From: Odobenus rosmarus divergens
Taxonomy: Eukaryota > Chordata > Mammalia > Carnivora > Odobenidae
NCBI RefSeq assembly: GCF_000321225.1
Contig: NW_004450396.1
Coordinates: forward strand, 3,065,466 to 3,129,465
Reading direction: 5' to 3'
Length of the DNA stretch: 64,000 bases
In this document: positions 1 to 14,439 of the stretch, piece by piece
How positions within the stretch are numbered: position 1 is the first letter of the stretch
Layout: the number at the start of each line of letters is the position of its first letter
The notes under the pieces: generated by a model
Told to the model about the DNA's origin: nothing
Databases searched by the model: none
Seen by the model: only the letters and a program-made list of their open reading frames with translations
Translations under genes and position numbers: made by a program

Positions 1-1000
1 CACCTAATAAAAATCCAAGGATGTCCTCTTAAAATTAGCTGGGAAAGTATCCTTGTCTTATTGTTACTTTAAAAAAAAAAAAAGTTATTCTTCACAAGGC
101 CGGGTAATACTTGTAGTAGATATAAGCACTAAAAATATTTGGATGTCTTTCATGTATAATTTAAAATAAAAATAAAGTTAAAATCTAAAGATGGTTTTAT
201 CTTTCAAGTAATACAAAAGTTGCAATATGATGCAGTTAAAACAGTTTCTTTTTAGACTTCTGATCCTGTATTACCTATTTCCTTCCTCCTTAGCCTACTT
301 CTTTTGGTGCCCTGCTTAGCTGGTGCCCGAAGAAAGCCATCTTTATCTGGTGACAAATCCAGCCCTAAATCTGTCCTGCCAAAGTTGGTGCTCTAGAATG
401 CTCCGTGCCGACTTCTCCTCTAGTAGTGATCAATTATACTACAAATGAGTTCTATCCTTTTGCTTTACTGTAATATCAGTCATCAAACCATCAAAAGAGG
501 TAAATAATGGCAGATAGAAATGGCACTTAGGCCTTCATGAGACAGAGAGGTATGATTCGAATAACAAAATACAAAAATAACAAAATACACGAAATCAAGT
601 GTACCCTTTTTAAATACATCCTTAGAAAGGGCAGAGTTAGAAATATTAATTTCAGAGGCATTTTACTCCTAGACATATTCTATTTTGCCTGCAAGGACAA
701 GTGGGAAAAAAATGAAAACACATAAGACAAACACTTCAACTGTCTTTTTCCTCCCAGTTGATTGAAGAACACTTGAGAAGAAAATGTTGTCTCCTCACAT
801 CAGAGGTAAGGATCAGTGGGCTCCATTTTTCCTGATATACGTCCACACCATGAGTGAGATGTGGGAAGGAGGGATAGGGTAGGGGCTCTATCTTGAAAAT
901 TCACAGCTTCTCCTTGCCTTCCAGTTTACGTAGCCTTTTTTGCATAAATATCCAGGTGTTGTGGTTTTTATTTTTTTCTTCCAGCCAAGGCCGGGTGTCT
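1..1000. other. AT-rich intergenic sequence, no gene seen
   Basis: The sequence is AT-rich with short A and T runs. The only open frame of note (62 codons on the + strand at 537-725) has no recognisable domain and no supporting features, so I do not call it. No repeat family was recognised with confidence. Confidence 0.6.
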
Positions 1001-1480
1001 TCTGATTCTACCCCTCTTCTCTTATCCTCCAGAGGGCGCCATCTCCACAGGGTACTCGCTGGGAGCTCCTAGGTTTGGGGTTTGCTTTGGGTGGGGTCGG
1101 AGATGTCTTGCATCTGTGCCAGGCACCCTTGTGTTGTCTGTGGCCCCTTGTGCCTGGGCACGACTTGTCCATCCTCTGTGGAGTCGTGCCTCAGTGGGGT
1201 GCACCGTCTTCATGCTCTGGTTCCCCTGAGAGCAACCAGCGCCTCTCCCTGGGCCGAACCCACAACCCGCACAGCCCTCTTGTGATCAGCTGTCTCTGGA
1301 CTTGGAATTTTTACCCCAGGGCAGAAGCTGAGACACAGGTGTTCCATACCCTTGCACCCTTTATTCACTCCTCCTGTTACCTTCCAAAAATGGAAGAGGC
1401 CAACTTTCCCCTCTTGTGCAATCTAAACTTTACCTCCTACGGAGTAGCTTTGGTCAGCCTGCTTCCTAAACCATGAGGAT
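1000..1480. other. GC-rich block of unknown origin
   Basis: Base composition rises sharply here compared with the AT-rich flanks. Open frames exist on both strands (the longest is 133 codons, + strand, 1075-1476), but the translation is low in recognisable structure, rich in Cys, Pro, Ser and Leu, and resembles chance coding in GC-rich DNA. It could be an unrecognised LTR or a regulatory block. It contains the CTCF-like motif listed separately. Confidence 0.4.
1026..1041 (+). promoter_or_regulatory. Candidate CTCF binding site
   Basis: CCTCCAGAGGGCGCCA matches the core of the vertebrate CTCF consensus (AGRKGGCR, then S and Y). The only clear mismatch is in the 5' flank, T where A is preferred. 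The orientation is plus. Known of the family: CTCF anchors chromatin loops, preferentially between convergent sites. Occupancy is inference and cannot be judged from sequence alone. Confidence 0.5.
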
Positions 1481-2019
1481 GCATGAGGAGCAGGGAGAGA
1501 AAAATTGGCTAGTGAATAAGGAAACATTAATTGAGAAGCATTTCCAAAATATCACATATGTTGGCATGAGTAAAGTACTGATCGCCTATATTAGGATGTC
1601 ACTGGTTACAGGTCTTTCTCCCGTACTATGCCGGGAGCACCTCAAGCTTCTATTCTGGTTTGGAATCCTCAAAAGGCACAGGGCACAGCCCGGTATTTAG
1701 CATAGAGTCAATCACTGACTGATAAATAATGACCTAGTTTGAGATTTGGGTGAGTTTTCATTGTGTTCTTACTTTTGTTTGAACTTGACCCTATAGTTGA
1801 GTGCAGCAGACCAATATCTGGTTGAAAATCTTCATAGATAACCCCATTCATACATACAATACATACAAATATTAGTAAAACTATGCTAGCTAAAGCGTCT
1901 GTGTTTTTGATTGTTAATAGCAGTATGATGGGACATTTTTGCTTTTTAAAACATTTAAGATATTCCAGAGAAATCTGTCAAAACAATTATAGCATCCTAA
2001 CATCCATTTTTTTTTTTTT

Positions 2020-2405
2020 TTGGCTTAAAACATCAGAAATTGATTGCCTATAGTTCTGAAATCAAGGTGTTGGCAGGGCCATATTCTCTCTGAAGGCGCT
2101 AGGGGAGGATCTTTTCTTGCTACTTCAAGCTGCCAGTGATTGCTAACAATCCTGGGCATTCCCTGTTGTGTGGCTTCCTAACTCCAAACTCTGCTTTCAT
2201 CTTCACATGCCACCCTTTGTGGTTGTGTCCAAATTTCCCTCGTTTTATAAGGACATCAGTCATTGGATTAGGGCCCACCCTTATCCACCACGACCTTATT
2301 TTAACTTGATTACACCGGCAGAGACCCTATTTTTAAATAAGGTCACATTCACAGATTCTGGATAGATATGGACTTGGCAGAGGGAACACTATTCAACCCA
2401 GTACG
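2020..2405 (-). mobile_element. MLT1-type MaLR LTR, antisense
   Basis: The + strand reads as the reverse complement of a MaLR solo LTR. It begins with a run of T and 'ggcttaaaacatcagaaa', continues through 'ttataaggacatcagtc' and 'ggattagggccc', and ends in 'aataaggtcacattc'. These segments occur in the order typical of MLT1-class LTRs. The copy is diverged and non-coding. The subfamily was not determined. Confidence 0.7.
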
Positions 2406-5400
2406 ACAATTATATTTGGGGATTTTGACACTCCAGTCTCAGTAAGTGACAGAATGAGTAGACAAAAATCAGTAAGGATGTATCAACCAACTTGACCTAA
2501 TTGACATATGTAGGACACTATAAATAACAATGGTAAAATGCAAAGTTTTTTCAAGTGCACCTGAAACATTCACCAAAATGGGCCATACAAAAATCAAGTT
2601 ATACTCAAGTCTAAAGGATTGAAATCATACAGAGTATGTTTTGTAATAAAAATGGAATTAAAATAGAAATTATCAACAAAAGATATACAAAAATCCCAAA
2701 TACGTAGAAATAAGAACACACTCTAAATCACACATTCGAAATAATTTTGGAATTATACAATAAGCTTCTAAATTTCTTCCCTTTCCAAGGCAGGAATCAC
2801 AAGGAAACATTTTGAACTGGATGTTACTGAAGACATAAGAGATCTAACATCCATTTTTCTTTTTACAAACTTACCTAGAAAATTGGCATGTCGTGAACAT
2901 TTGAAATCAAAAACTGTTAAAGGGATGAGGTAAGATTGGTCTCACCAACTGCAGTTAAATAAACTATCTTTATGGCAATTACTTGTTTTTAACATGCTTT
3001 TATTTCATTAAAATATTGCTTCCTAAATGTTAGCACATCTACCTGCATCCTATAGAATTAAACTTCCCCATGGATAGAAATAACCAAGATTTCCATGCTT
3101 TTAGCTAATCGGGGAGATTTTAAAGGAAGTTTTAAAAAAATAACGTATATTCAATAACATATAGTGCATACATATGTATTCTATATCAGATATAAAACAT
3201 AACAAATACATTTGATATAGGGGTTTCTAACCTGTGATCTATAAACCTAGGAGCATGATGAGCCTCAGTGTACATTCAGATTTTGTAAATATATGGGCAT
3301 CTCTCTCTACTGCTTTCCTGTAATTCTTGGAGGAATCCATGAACCCGAAACTTTAAAAACCAGTTTTAGAGATGAAAGTGTATTTCAATGGTATTCTTTA
3401 CTCTCCATATTCTCTTCTCTCTAGTGATCTGTTAGGGTCTTGGTCTGTTATTGACGTTTCGGATGTCCAAGCAACGAACATTGCAAAACATTGAGAATAA
3501 TCCTTTTAATGCAAAGAACGACCAGATGTGATAACATAACACAGCCCTGTTTGGGACTCTTGATTTGTTTAAAATTTAAGTAGCATTACATCTCTTTACA
3601 GAACTGGCTTAGAATAAGCATGGAAACAGCTTTTATGCTGTCTATGAGGCCAAAAAATAAACGCAAGTCTGCACATTTTTTATTTGAAAGCATTCACAAA
3701 TGACATGCAAGGCATAAACGTTGGCCAAAAGCCATGGCTAAGCATTGTGTTAAAAAAAACAACTGTATGTTTTTGAGCCAAAAACTATTTAGGAATCAGT
3801 TATTTCCCAATTATTAAATTAAGAATAAAACCAGGAAAAAATTATTTCATGGGATGTGCTTTGAGTATTGCCTTCCAGTCTAATAGCCATGACAATTTGA
3901 AAAATCCAAATACAATTGATCAACAGCCTATGTAAACAGTCATGCAGGACTGAAGAGGACACTCCTATTTATATTAACAAGAAATTGTGCTAAAGGCAGC
4001 TTGGTGAGATGCTGAGAAGTAAAAATAATGGAATAGATGTGTATTAGGAGCAATGATTCTACACACATGTTCTGAATACTTCTGTTTAGATTAATGTTTT
4101 CCTGCAAATAAAACTGGTTATCATCTAGTTTGGGTCAAATAATGTGGCTACAAAGATGAATCTTCAGTAAGCAAGGTATTTGGTCATTCAGGGCCAAGAT
4201 ATGAGAGTTGTTCTGGGAAAATATTAAGTGAGCAAAAACATTTTGGAATCTAACTGCAGCACCTATAAAAGTTTTAACCTGTGTGACAATAAATAATAAA
4301 ACTTCAAAACAAATCCAAATTTAAGGTCTTCAAGGTATAAGTGTCAACGTTATAGGGCATGGAAAAAACATGTACCTTATTTGATATCCCATTTAAACAA
4401 TATGGCTCTCCTCTGTGTCTGAATAAAACATTCTGACACTCTTAATTATGATGCTAACATTCATATTGAATCCATGCCCATCTTGGAAAAGTTTAGTGAG
4501 ATGTACATGAGTAGACACCTCTAACAATCTTGATCATTGGCTTTCAGAAGGGGATAGTCTGGAAATGACATCACACCAGAACATCCTGTTGGAACCCAAA
4601 GGTCAAGATTCAACAATGCATTTTTCACAAGAGGTGCTTTGTTTCAGGGTTCCATCAGAAGTATAGTTAATTTATGAATAACTGTATAAATGAACAAAAC
4701 TGGTGTATTTATGAGTCCAGGGAAAAAGACACTTAGAAGGCCATGTCACCTTCTCCTGCCGTCTAAAATTGGTCTCGGGAAAGTCCAACGACAGTGTGAT
4801 TACTTCCACTGCTTTGTCTTCCCTGACCATCTGTGTGGCCTAGACCTAACAAACCCACATTTTCAAGCTGTGTTTCCTAACTCGGTCTGACTCTAAGTGT
4901 TTCAAGCTGCGGTTTAGGCCCATTTGCTTTTTCCATTCTTCAGTGGTGATTCCCAAATGACTTACAAGTACAAGGAAGAAAACTGAGGCATTCTGAGAGA
5001 TGATGTTTGGTGATTGTAATCATTATCAATGAGGAATCCCTCCCTCAAAGTTTCACTGTTTTTGACTGGGACACAGAAGGCGCACGCTCCAAGGTCGGCA
5101 GGCCCCGGTGGTTCATAGGAGGTGAGTGGAGAGTAACAGTGTGTGGCCCTCATAAAATAAGCAGTCACTATTCCAGGTCACCTGTCACTTTATGAAAAGA
5201 ACACTGGCTTTTCAAGGTTATTTTCAAGACAACCTAGATATCTGAATTTTTATGTGACGACTCCAGCTTGCTAATTGCAGCCACTAATTCTAAGTCTCTT
5301 AACTATCGTGGAGGCCTGCAGGCCAGACACAGCGGTGAATATTTCATGTGCCTGTGATCCTGGAAAAAGGTCTTTGCTGCCCTGAGAAGTTGGACGAGTA

Positions 5401-8056
5401 ATCTCATCTGTAGGATGGATGGGAAGGCTGCCCTAGCAGCAACTTCTTTAGAAAAATGACATCATACCAAATGCACTTTTTTGTAGCCCGCCTTTTTAGT
5501 TCATATATTTATTTAAGACTGATTCTTTAAAAAAAAGTATAAATTCAATGCTTATGATAAGAGTCATTGCAATTCACGTTCTCCAACATAAGCACAAATA
5601 CGCCAAATTTCTCAAGAGTATAGTGTTGAGGATCAAAATAAAACAAAACAAAGGGCAAAACAACCCTTCCCCCAAAATAATAGCTTTCCTCAAGCCACTC
5701 ATTGGTTGTATGATTCTGTGGTCTTCTCTTGACCAAGAAGTGACTACGTTACAAAAACACACAGCCAGGAACAAGTGAGTTACAAAGCAAATGCGAAAAA
5801 CGTGTATATACGGTACAGCAAAACAGTGAAATGTTTTTCTTAGAAAAAACTTCTCTCTCTGTCAGCAGCTCCAAATACTAATACAGACTTCATTCCCAAA
5901 CTAGTTTTCTCCTTAGATTCTGTTTTAAATAAAATTTACATTTTGTTTTAAAAATAAAACGTTGTGGCAAAACATATATCAGTGGATAGAGTATTTTCAG
6001 TAGAGTCTCGGTCACGCGCACCAATATTGGGTTCCATTACTACCACAAAAAAACCCACAGAAAAAAACCCATGAAAGATTCTGTGTTACTTGTCTTATAC
6101 TAATATTCAGAGATTATTAGGTCCACCTAATGCTGATACAGCTATTCATATTTTCATTTGCTTCCTGAATACAAGCCACTGATAAATCTCTTTCCTGCTA
6201 AGCATCCTGTTCCCCATTTTTGAGATTCAATAAATCAAATTTATGAAATCATCTTGTAACACAGATGCTCCCTTTTCCCAACCCACATATTCTTATAAAA
6301 ATTTAACAAGAAAATTTAAAAACATCTCATCAACATTGTTTTTACAGAGCAACTGTTGGTTATAAACAGTCTTTTAGGTCTCAAGGAGATTTAAGATACT
6401 TCAAAGACTTGGTCTAAACCCTCTAAATCCAGGTTGCTCTCATGAATTTTCTCAAGCATGGTATGTTAAGTTAAATGCTTACATATTTTTTAAGTGTTTC
6501 GTTATGCGCTAGAAAAATTGGAACGGATCTCTTTCTCAGAAGCAGATATTTCTGGAATTTCCATTTTCACTAGTTCTTTTCTTTCTTTTCAAAAGATAAA
6601 GAAACTAATGCCCATGTTCAATGTTTTTATATAAACATCTTTGATTTTCCTTAAGAAATAACCTATCTCATCAACCCAAGACAATGTATATGAACATATT
6701 TTGATGCATGTTAAAAAAAGAATTCCTCACAACCTGGTTTTGCAGATGGCCTTCTTGGTTACTTTTCTTATCAGGAAAGAGGCTGATCTGTTTTCTTTTA
6801 GTATATCCTTTGGGTCAGTGGCAAGAAAAAACAAATAAAGGCCATCTTGATAATTATTAGAAGTTTTTGCAAATAGTAACTACAAGCATCAGGCTAATCT
6901 GAAATGCTCAGTTAATATTCAGTGGTACATAGCTAGATTTTTGAAATTCTGAATTGAATAATTTATAAAAGTATGCAAAATGGTGAATATTTATTTTAAA
7001 CTAAAAGTCATGGTGCATGTTTCTTCCCTTAAGCTTTAGGTGATGATATAGGTCAGGCTTACCGTGGAAGGTTTGGATTACTCAGGTAAAAAAGAAACAT
7101 AATTTTTGAGGGCAGCATTTTTTATTTCACAAGAAAGATTCAATTAGACCAAATAAATAATTCCCCAGCTTTTCAGTGTTCTTTCACTAATAAGAAAGAA
7201 CTATAAGCAACAATAATTTATTGTTTCTTGTTTTAGTACATATTTCAAAATTTTTACAACCAAGAGGAACACAGATAGTTCTTTAAAAGTTCATTTCCTC
7301 TAAAATAAAACGAGTAGCTCTTACCACTGACTGGATATGTTCCCCTGGGCTTCAAACTTGGAGAATAAAAGAAGCAAATGTTTGTTCTATTTATTATAAT
7401 GCCAACCCTATCCATGCAAAGTAAAAGAAGCTGTAAAAGGCATTCATTTGCATGCCTATTCTGCTGATGAGATGTGAATCTTCCCATCATATGTGTAATA
7501 TGTAGGAAGTGATAAATGCTCAGCCTGATACTGAACAATCACCTTTAACAAAGATAACCTTATTATGAAATTTATTCAGAATTGAATCACGGCTGTAACT
7601 ATTCTTTGCTTTGTGCTTTCTGCATTTAAAATTTTTTCCAAAATGAATGCAATGCACCTATTTAAAAAAGAAGTAAATTTGAATCATGGTTTTTAAAGTT
7701 CCAAGGACTTGTGACTGATTACATACCATTAATTCTGGCCCAGCTCCGGAACATACAGAGACATTAATAAAAACAAAAGGTATGAGATCTCCCTCCCCTC
7801 ATAGGAAAAAAAATTTAATTGGTATTTTTCTTGATATTTTATAATAAATTGCTGCTAGAAGAATGCTATACTTATAGTGAAAACTGGACCTATTCTGTCT
7901 CTCATTACAAAATTAACCCTTTAATAATTTTCTTTTTTATTTCATACTAACAATCCTAAACAAGAATCTTTCTTTTGAGCACTTATGTGTCAAATATTGT
8001 TAGTTACTAGAGAGTAGCAGGTTTAAATTCTTTTATATCTCCTTCTCTTTCTTTCT

Positions 8057-8062
<6 letters not shown>
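2406..8062. other. Repeat-poor, gene-free intergenic stretch
   Basis: No exon, RNA gene or recognisable recent repeat was found in this 5.6-kb AT-rich stretch. The minor frames are short and without motifs. A 12-bp perfect palindrome (GGCCTGCAGGCC) lies near 5312-5323. Long repeat-poor sequence in the neighbourhood of a developmental transcription factor often holds conserved enhancers, but nothing here proves that. Confidence 0.5.
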
Positions 8063-8102
<40 letters not shown>

Positions 8103-8115
8103 TACACACACACAC
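8063..8115. repeat. Compound (CT)n-(CA)n microsatellite
   Basis: About 28 bp of alternating CT is followed directly by CA repeats with one interruption (ACACATACAC). This is a simple-sequence length polymorphism candidate. Confidence 0.95.
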
Positions 8116-8708
8116 CAAGCACAGAGTCATGTATCTGGGCACACAGTAATTATTCAAGCAATTGTTGACACTTACTGGACAGTAAGGGTCTTAGTTAAGC
8201 AATGACACTCTACCTGTGATACTTCAACTCATAAAGTTACAGAAAGGATACTTTTTATAGTTCTTAAACACTCAGAGCTCAGGTTCCTACAATGCAAAGA
8301 TCAGTATTTACCCCAGTTGCTTTGAGTTTTCTCTGTATTTTCAAGATCCAGCACCCATCCATCAATAGAGAATCTCCAAATGACTTGTAAAAACACTTTG
8401 AAATTCCCAATGAGATACATGTTTATTTTCCATTCATTCCCTGTTCCCAGAACATGAGCCTTGACAGCCTATAAAGTAGCCCAAGATGTTTAACTGTCCA
8501 AATTATAATAGTAACTAGCGTTCTTGCTGTGCAAGTAGATAAGGCAAGGTGGTAAGTATCCTTAGAATGAAATGCAAATCACATAACTTGATTGCCAAAC
8601 ACTGTGCTAAATTTCTCCTTCACTCTTATATAGACAACAAGTGTCTGATTTTATGGTGTATTTATTGCATCACTTACTCTTATTAATTCACTTGTTTTTG
8701 TATCTTTT

Positions 8709-8888
8709 TTTTTAATTTATTAACTTGGGAGAGTGTAAGAGCTAGAGAGAGCACAGAGGGAGAGAGAGAAGCAGACTTCCCACTGAGCAGGGAGCCCACC
8801 CGCCCCCATGGGGCTCAGTCCCAGGACGTGGAGATCATGACCTGAGCCGAAGGCAGACACTTAACCCCCTGAGCTACCCAGGCGCCCC
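8709..8888 (-). mobile_element. CAN-SINE (tRNA-derived carnivore SINE), antisense
   Basis: It begins with the poly(T) tail and runs through a GA-rich tract, 'agggagcccacc' and 'gatcatgacctgagcc' to the reversed SINE head 'gagctacccaggcgcccc'. A 10-bp probable target-site duplication, TGTATCYTTT, flanks it at 8699-8708 and 8889-8898 with one mismatch. Typical full-length SINE, moderately diverged. Confidence 0.93.
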
Positions 8889-8898
8889 TGTATCCTTT

Positions 8899-11205
8899 AA
8901 TTGGAAGCCAGTGCATAGTCCATACAATGGTTTTAGGGGCTGATTGTGTTCTACCGATGTCAATATATCTATAAAATTAATTACTCTATCATATTCTGAG
9001 GACAGCTTGTCAGGAAGCCACTTGTCCTGCAATAGGGAAGCAACATGGAGTTATAAATCCCTGTATAATTAAGAAGATACACATGTTTAGCTATACGAAG
9101 GTCTAGGGTGGTGTAGTCCCATGAAAGGAAGTCAGGTCTCATTTCTTTTGTTGCAAAGAAAAGTTTCAGAGAATCATTCTGCAGTGAAGAATCCTATGCC
9201 TAGGACACATAAACCCATCAAATAGTTTAAACATTCTCCATTGCACTGAAGTACCTTCCTATAGTATTTAGCACCCAAATATTTTTCATCCTGTGCAAGA
9301 GCACACATGGAAGGAAGCATTTCCAGAGTTCAGGGGGATGTTCGCTTGGCAGGATCTCTTTGGAAGTGCTAAAGCAGGAAAAGGGAGTCAAAAACTTTGG
9401 CCAATGGGATGTCAACTGAGTGGAATGTCTTCATCTGGACTCCATACCTCTGGAGTTCATGCTGCCATGTCTAAAACCCCATTCTCAGATCACTAACCTC
9501 ACCCAGTTCCAAAGCCACTTCTTGCCTACACAAATTTTTTAAAAGGGTCTTCAAGGTAAAGGATAGAGCTTGTGTGTGGGTTTAAAACATAGATGCATTT
9601 AATCAAAATGACACAGAAGAGAAAGGGAATTGGAAAGCCCTGAGGTCCTGTTGAATCTCATTGCATTAACTCTAAACCTCACATAGCTCAAGAAAATCTG
9701 TGTTTTCTTTCAAATAAAGTGTAATCCTGCATCGGGGCTGCTGAGGTGATAAAAGAGTCAATGGCATTTTTACAGGGATTATGATTTTAACCCTCCTGCC
9801 ATAGCTGATTCCGAATCTATCTATTTAAAATTCCCTCTTGCAAATTAAATGAGCTCTACTTTATTTCCTTTGAAACATATACATTGATATTTTTACAAAG
9901 GTGGTGCTGATGCTGCCAAAGTGGACTTTCTTTTTCTGAATTTTCTACAGTTATTCCCTATCATTAACTATGTAGTAACAACCGCCGGCGCTGTAATTCA
10001 CTCTGTACAATGTAAACCTAAATCAGTTGAAACCAGGTTAGTTATACGATGTCTCAACAGAATCGACTGCATCACAAAGATAGTAAAGTGTTGTGTACTA
10101 CAGATTATGTTCCATGTAATTTGTGGGTTCCAAAGTCTCAGGTATTTTAGGAAGTGCTAGGTGAGACTATATAGCAAATCTACACAATAAATAGTATCCT
10201 AAAGCAAAAAGATTTTCATACTTACATTTGGAAATTGTATTTAAATACATTATACAAGTTCAATCTCTCTCAAATTATGCTACAATTCAAAAGTGGCCCA
10301 TCTTGAGCAGCATTTTATCTATTTTAATGGAGAGAATGTAAATTCTTAGCTACATAAAAAAACAGATAGAAGAAACTCATCAACATCAAAATACCAGCAC
10401 TGTGTTGACAGGCAATCAATAAATATCTGTTGCGTGAATGTATGACCCTTTTTTGCAGAGAACATTTACAAGTGCTAACAGCTGTTCATTTTCTCTATAT
10501 CATACCATCTGTTCTCCTTAGAGTTCTACTTTGGAAGCAATAAATGTTTTAAAATACAATTGGAGCCAGGTTCATCACACCTGCATGGCAGAACACCAAA
10601 AGTGCCCTCCCTACCTATGCCTTATAAAACTCAAGTGAGTCTGCAGTTATAGAAATCAAATGCCTACTGAGGAACCAAATCAAAAAAGGCTGAAGAAGCA
10701 CTGCTTACCAAATGGAAGAGAGTACTCTGTAATGTGTAAAATGAATATTCTGGGGAACGTAGGAATTACAACAGCAAGCGAGCATCCAAGAATTTAGCGT
10801 TAGCAGAATCAACAAAAGAAAAAAACTACCATCCAAATTACACCAGATGGAAAGTCCATAAGCACATATAGCTAGTTCCTAGTACCGCACTTGAATATAG
10901 ATTATATTGGCTAACTCTATTAATTTGCCTATCTGCAAACACAACCATTTTCTCCTGTTTTCCAGGTCCTTTTCTTCTAATCGGTTCAAATGAATAGACA
11001 AAACTCTTTACTCCTACAGTGCTTCTTAGAGATGAATCATATGCTTATATCAGGAAAAACAGTTCACAATGGGCAGAAAAATTTAAGTTAGAATTTTATT
11101 TTCTTCAGGGTGAAAAACAAGTTTTCATGCTAACACAAGGACAAACATGTCAAGCAGGGCTTGGCATTATCTATACAAGCAAAACAAGAGTTGAGCATAT
11201 AATAC
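8899..11205. other. Gene-free intergenic stretch with a short L2 tail
   Basis: No gene is supported. A short L2-like 3' terminus on the + strand (about 10395-10445, containing 'caataaatatctgttgcgtga') is the only repeat recognised. A 79-codon frame on the + strand at 9921-10160 lacks motifs and is not called. Confidence 0.5.
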
Positions 11206-11209
11206 TTGT

Positions 11210-11700
11210 ACCCAAGTGTCCACAGCAGCATTTATAATAGTCCAAAAAAAGGGAAACAACCCAAATGAGCATCAACTATGAATGGATAAATAAAACGCTG
11301 TGCATCCATACAATAACATATTATTCAGCCACAAAAAGGAATGAACTCCTGATCCATGGTACAACATGGACAAAATTCAAAGACATCATGCTAAGTAAAA
11401 GCAGCCAGTCACAAAAGACCACAGAGTATATGAATCTATTTATGTAAAATGTCCAAAATAGGCAAATCTATAAAGACAAAGTATGTTGGTGGGGGGAGGA
11501 GAGAATGGGAGTGGCTGCTCTTGGGAGCTTTGCGGGGGTAATCTCTGTGGTAGGGGGAGGGGATAAAAATATTTTAGGTTAGATTGTAGCAATTTTGGCA
11601 CAATCTTGTGAATATACTAAAATGAATTGTATATTCTTAATGAATGAACTGTGTGGTATGTGAATTATATCTCAATAAAGCTGTTTTTCAAAAAGCAGAG
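11210..11700 (+). mobile_element. L1M-type LINE-1 3' end
   Basis: The sequence follows the end of L1 ORF2 and the 3' UTR: 'ggataaataaaacgctgtg', 'atattattcagccacaaaaagg', 'cagtcacaaaagacc', a G-rich tract near 11490-11560, then 'tatctcaataaagctgttt'. The frame is broken by stops, and the 60-codon frame at 11265-11447 is a relic of the ORF2 C-terminal region. It is an old 5'-truncated copy. Exact subfamily not determined. Confidence 0.85.
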
Positions 11701-11880
11701 GGAGGTTTGAATAATTATCTGGACTTAGATTTATTTAGGAGCACAATTATTTACTTTTCTACCCAAATTAAATTCACTAGAAAGTTGCTGTCAGTGCTAC
11801 TTTTTTTGATAATGTAATTCCTATATTTCAAACTTTTAAAGGTTTTTTTAAATCTCTTCTTTAAGAAGAGTCTGAGCAAG

Positions 11881-12447
<567 letters not shown>

Positions 12448-12462
12448 AAGAGTCTGAGCAAG

Positions 12463-13766
12463 TTACAAAGGGCAACATTTTTAAAAAGTTATGTCAGAGG
12501 TGGAAAACCAAAAGTGATACAATCATCACAATTGGCATTACTGTTTTTATCTTTATCTTTTGTTCTCCATTCCTTTGTTGCCATTTTTCTGTCCTAATAC
12601 TATAATAATTTGATTTACCCAAATAAAGCTTTGTTTTCATGCTCGTCAGCATTAAGCTGAAGCTAATCATTTACCTTGGGTGTTGCCAAAAAATGACTTT
12701 TTTTCAGGTTAATAATAACAAAACAACACTGTTATGCTCTGTCACCCACCAAAATACTCTAGCATGAGAATAGAAAATTCTATTGGTTAACTGAGCTTGC
12801 ACACTTTAACTGTGAAATAAAGTCCATAATGGACAACTCAGAAATTTAATTTGGGAATCCTAAGAAACTCCCTCCTGCCCTAGTCCCTCCCCTTTGCTCT
12901 CTGAAAGGTTCAAGGAACAGTAATAACATTGACATTTACCTCTAATTTGCAGAGTATTTCATAAGTTCTCCTTGGTATTCTTAAGATCATGCTAGCTTTC
13001 CTGGAACCCAGAAGATGCGGTCTTTTAAGTTACAATCTTCATATACAGTTATTTTCTGCCATTTCTCTTTGGCAGAAAAAACAAAATGGAAAACTTTATA
13101 AACAAGAAATATCTCAAGTAACAAAAATTATATGTCACGCTTGGCTCCACTAAGAGCTCCAAATCTGAAATATGGCAAATTTTTCCCACAAGAAGATGTT
13201 ACTAACTCCTAGCATATATCTGTACGTTATCTTCAACCACTGTTTAAACTCCATCTCTGACTGACAAATCAGGCAAGGTCTCCAGAAGTAATTTACAAAA
13301 ATGGGGAAACTCTCTGCTCAGCAGAGTTCCAGAAGTCCATGACCATAAGAGTGATACCACAGTAGAAAAACGTGGAGCATCATGGAACTTGGCTGAAAAT
13401 TGCACCTCGAGCCAGCTGAGCTCATCCCAAGATGTCCTAGGTGACAGAGAAGTTGGAGTAAAATAGACTTCCCTCTCTGGCTATCAACCAGACTGAGTTC
13501 TGTGAGCATTTAGAGCTCTGATCAGCAGCACAAAGGCAGGGCCAAGCAGAGAGCAACTCCAGAGCTATGCCTTCCCTTTTGAAAGACAATTTTCAAAAGT
13601 ATCCACTATCTCTCTAATAAACTTAAATGTTTAGAAATATAAATACAACATATACTTTCTTTTCAGCATTTTATAATGCTAGGGGCTTTGCACAATAATC
13701 ATATGCATGCCAAATAATTTGTAAAGAGTAAAATTTGGAAAGGTTGGGATAGATAAAATTGCATAA
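12463..13766. other. Gene-free intergenic stretch
   Basis: I see no exon, RNA gene or confidently recognisable repeat here. The 63-codon minus-strand frame at 13318-13509 has no motif or context. Confidence 0.5.
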
Positions 13767-13779
13767 GAAAATTCTTTAA

Positions 13780-13993
13780 GGCAAACCGTAAGAGACTCTT
13801 AAACATAGGAAACAAACTGAGGGTTGCTAGAGGGGAGGTGGGAGGGGAGGTGGGGTAACTGGGTGATGGGCATCAAGGAGAGCACTTGATGGAATGAGCA
13901 CTGGGTGTTATATGCAACCAATGAATCACTAAAGTCTATCCCTGAAACTAAGACTACATTATCTTGAATTTAAATAAAATTTTTTAAAAAAAG
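13780..13993 (+). mobile_element. Carnivore L1 3' UTR fragment
   Basis: It starts 'gcaaaccgtaagagactctt' and includes 'aaactgagggttgctagagg', 'ggtgatgggcatcaagga', 'gcactgggtgttatatgca' and an A-rich tail, the 3' UTR text of carnivore-specific L1. A 13-bp direct repeat with one mismatch (GAAAATTYTTTAA, 13767-13779 and 13994-14006) supports a single 5'-truncated insertion. Confidence 0.9.
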
Positions 13994-14439
13994 GAAAATT
14001 TTTTAACGATCAAAAATATTTTATTAATAGGACTAATTGGTTTTGCTTTTGTGAAATGTTATAATAATGTTTTATTTGTACAAATAAAACCCATTAAACC
14101 TTCTTACAAATGCTTAGGAAAAGAAAGTTCATCTCCCCTTACATTAATCATTTCTCTCAACATCCTGGCCCTCTACATTCATATCATATGGATTCTTTAT
14201 GAGGGACACATCTTACATATGAAATGTAAATGATGTCTGCAAATAAGTCCATTGCAAAATTATATTACCTGCTCAACCTTTCTAGTTTATTTAATTCACC
14301 AAAACAAAACTTTGATGCTTTCCTCAGATTTTTTTTTTTTTTTACTTCAATAGTGGTTTTGGAAGCAAATGGAACAATTGGGCTTTACTTTAGATATTTT
14401 ACGGTTTGCTTGAAGACCTGCTAGATCCTTAGGCAAAAG

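Noticed and set aside
1075..1476. 133-codon plus-strand frame
   Set aside because: No domain, odd composition and no supporting context.
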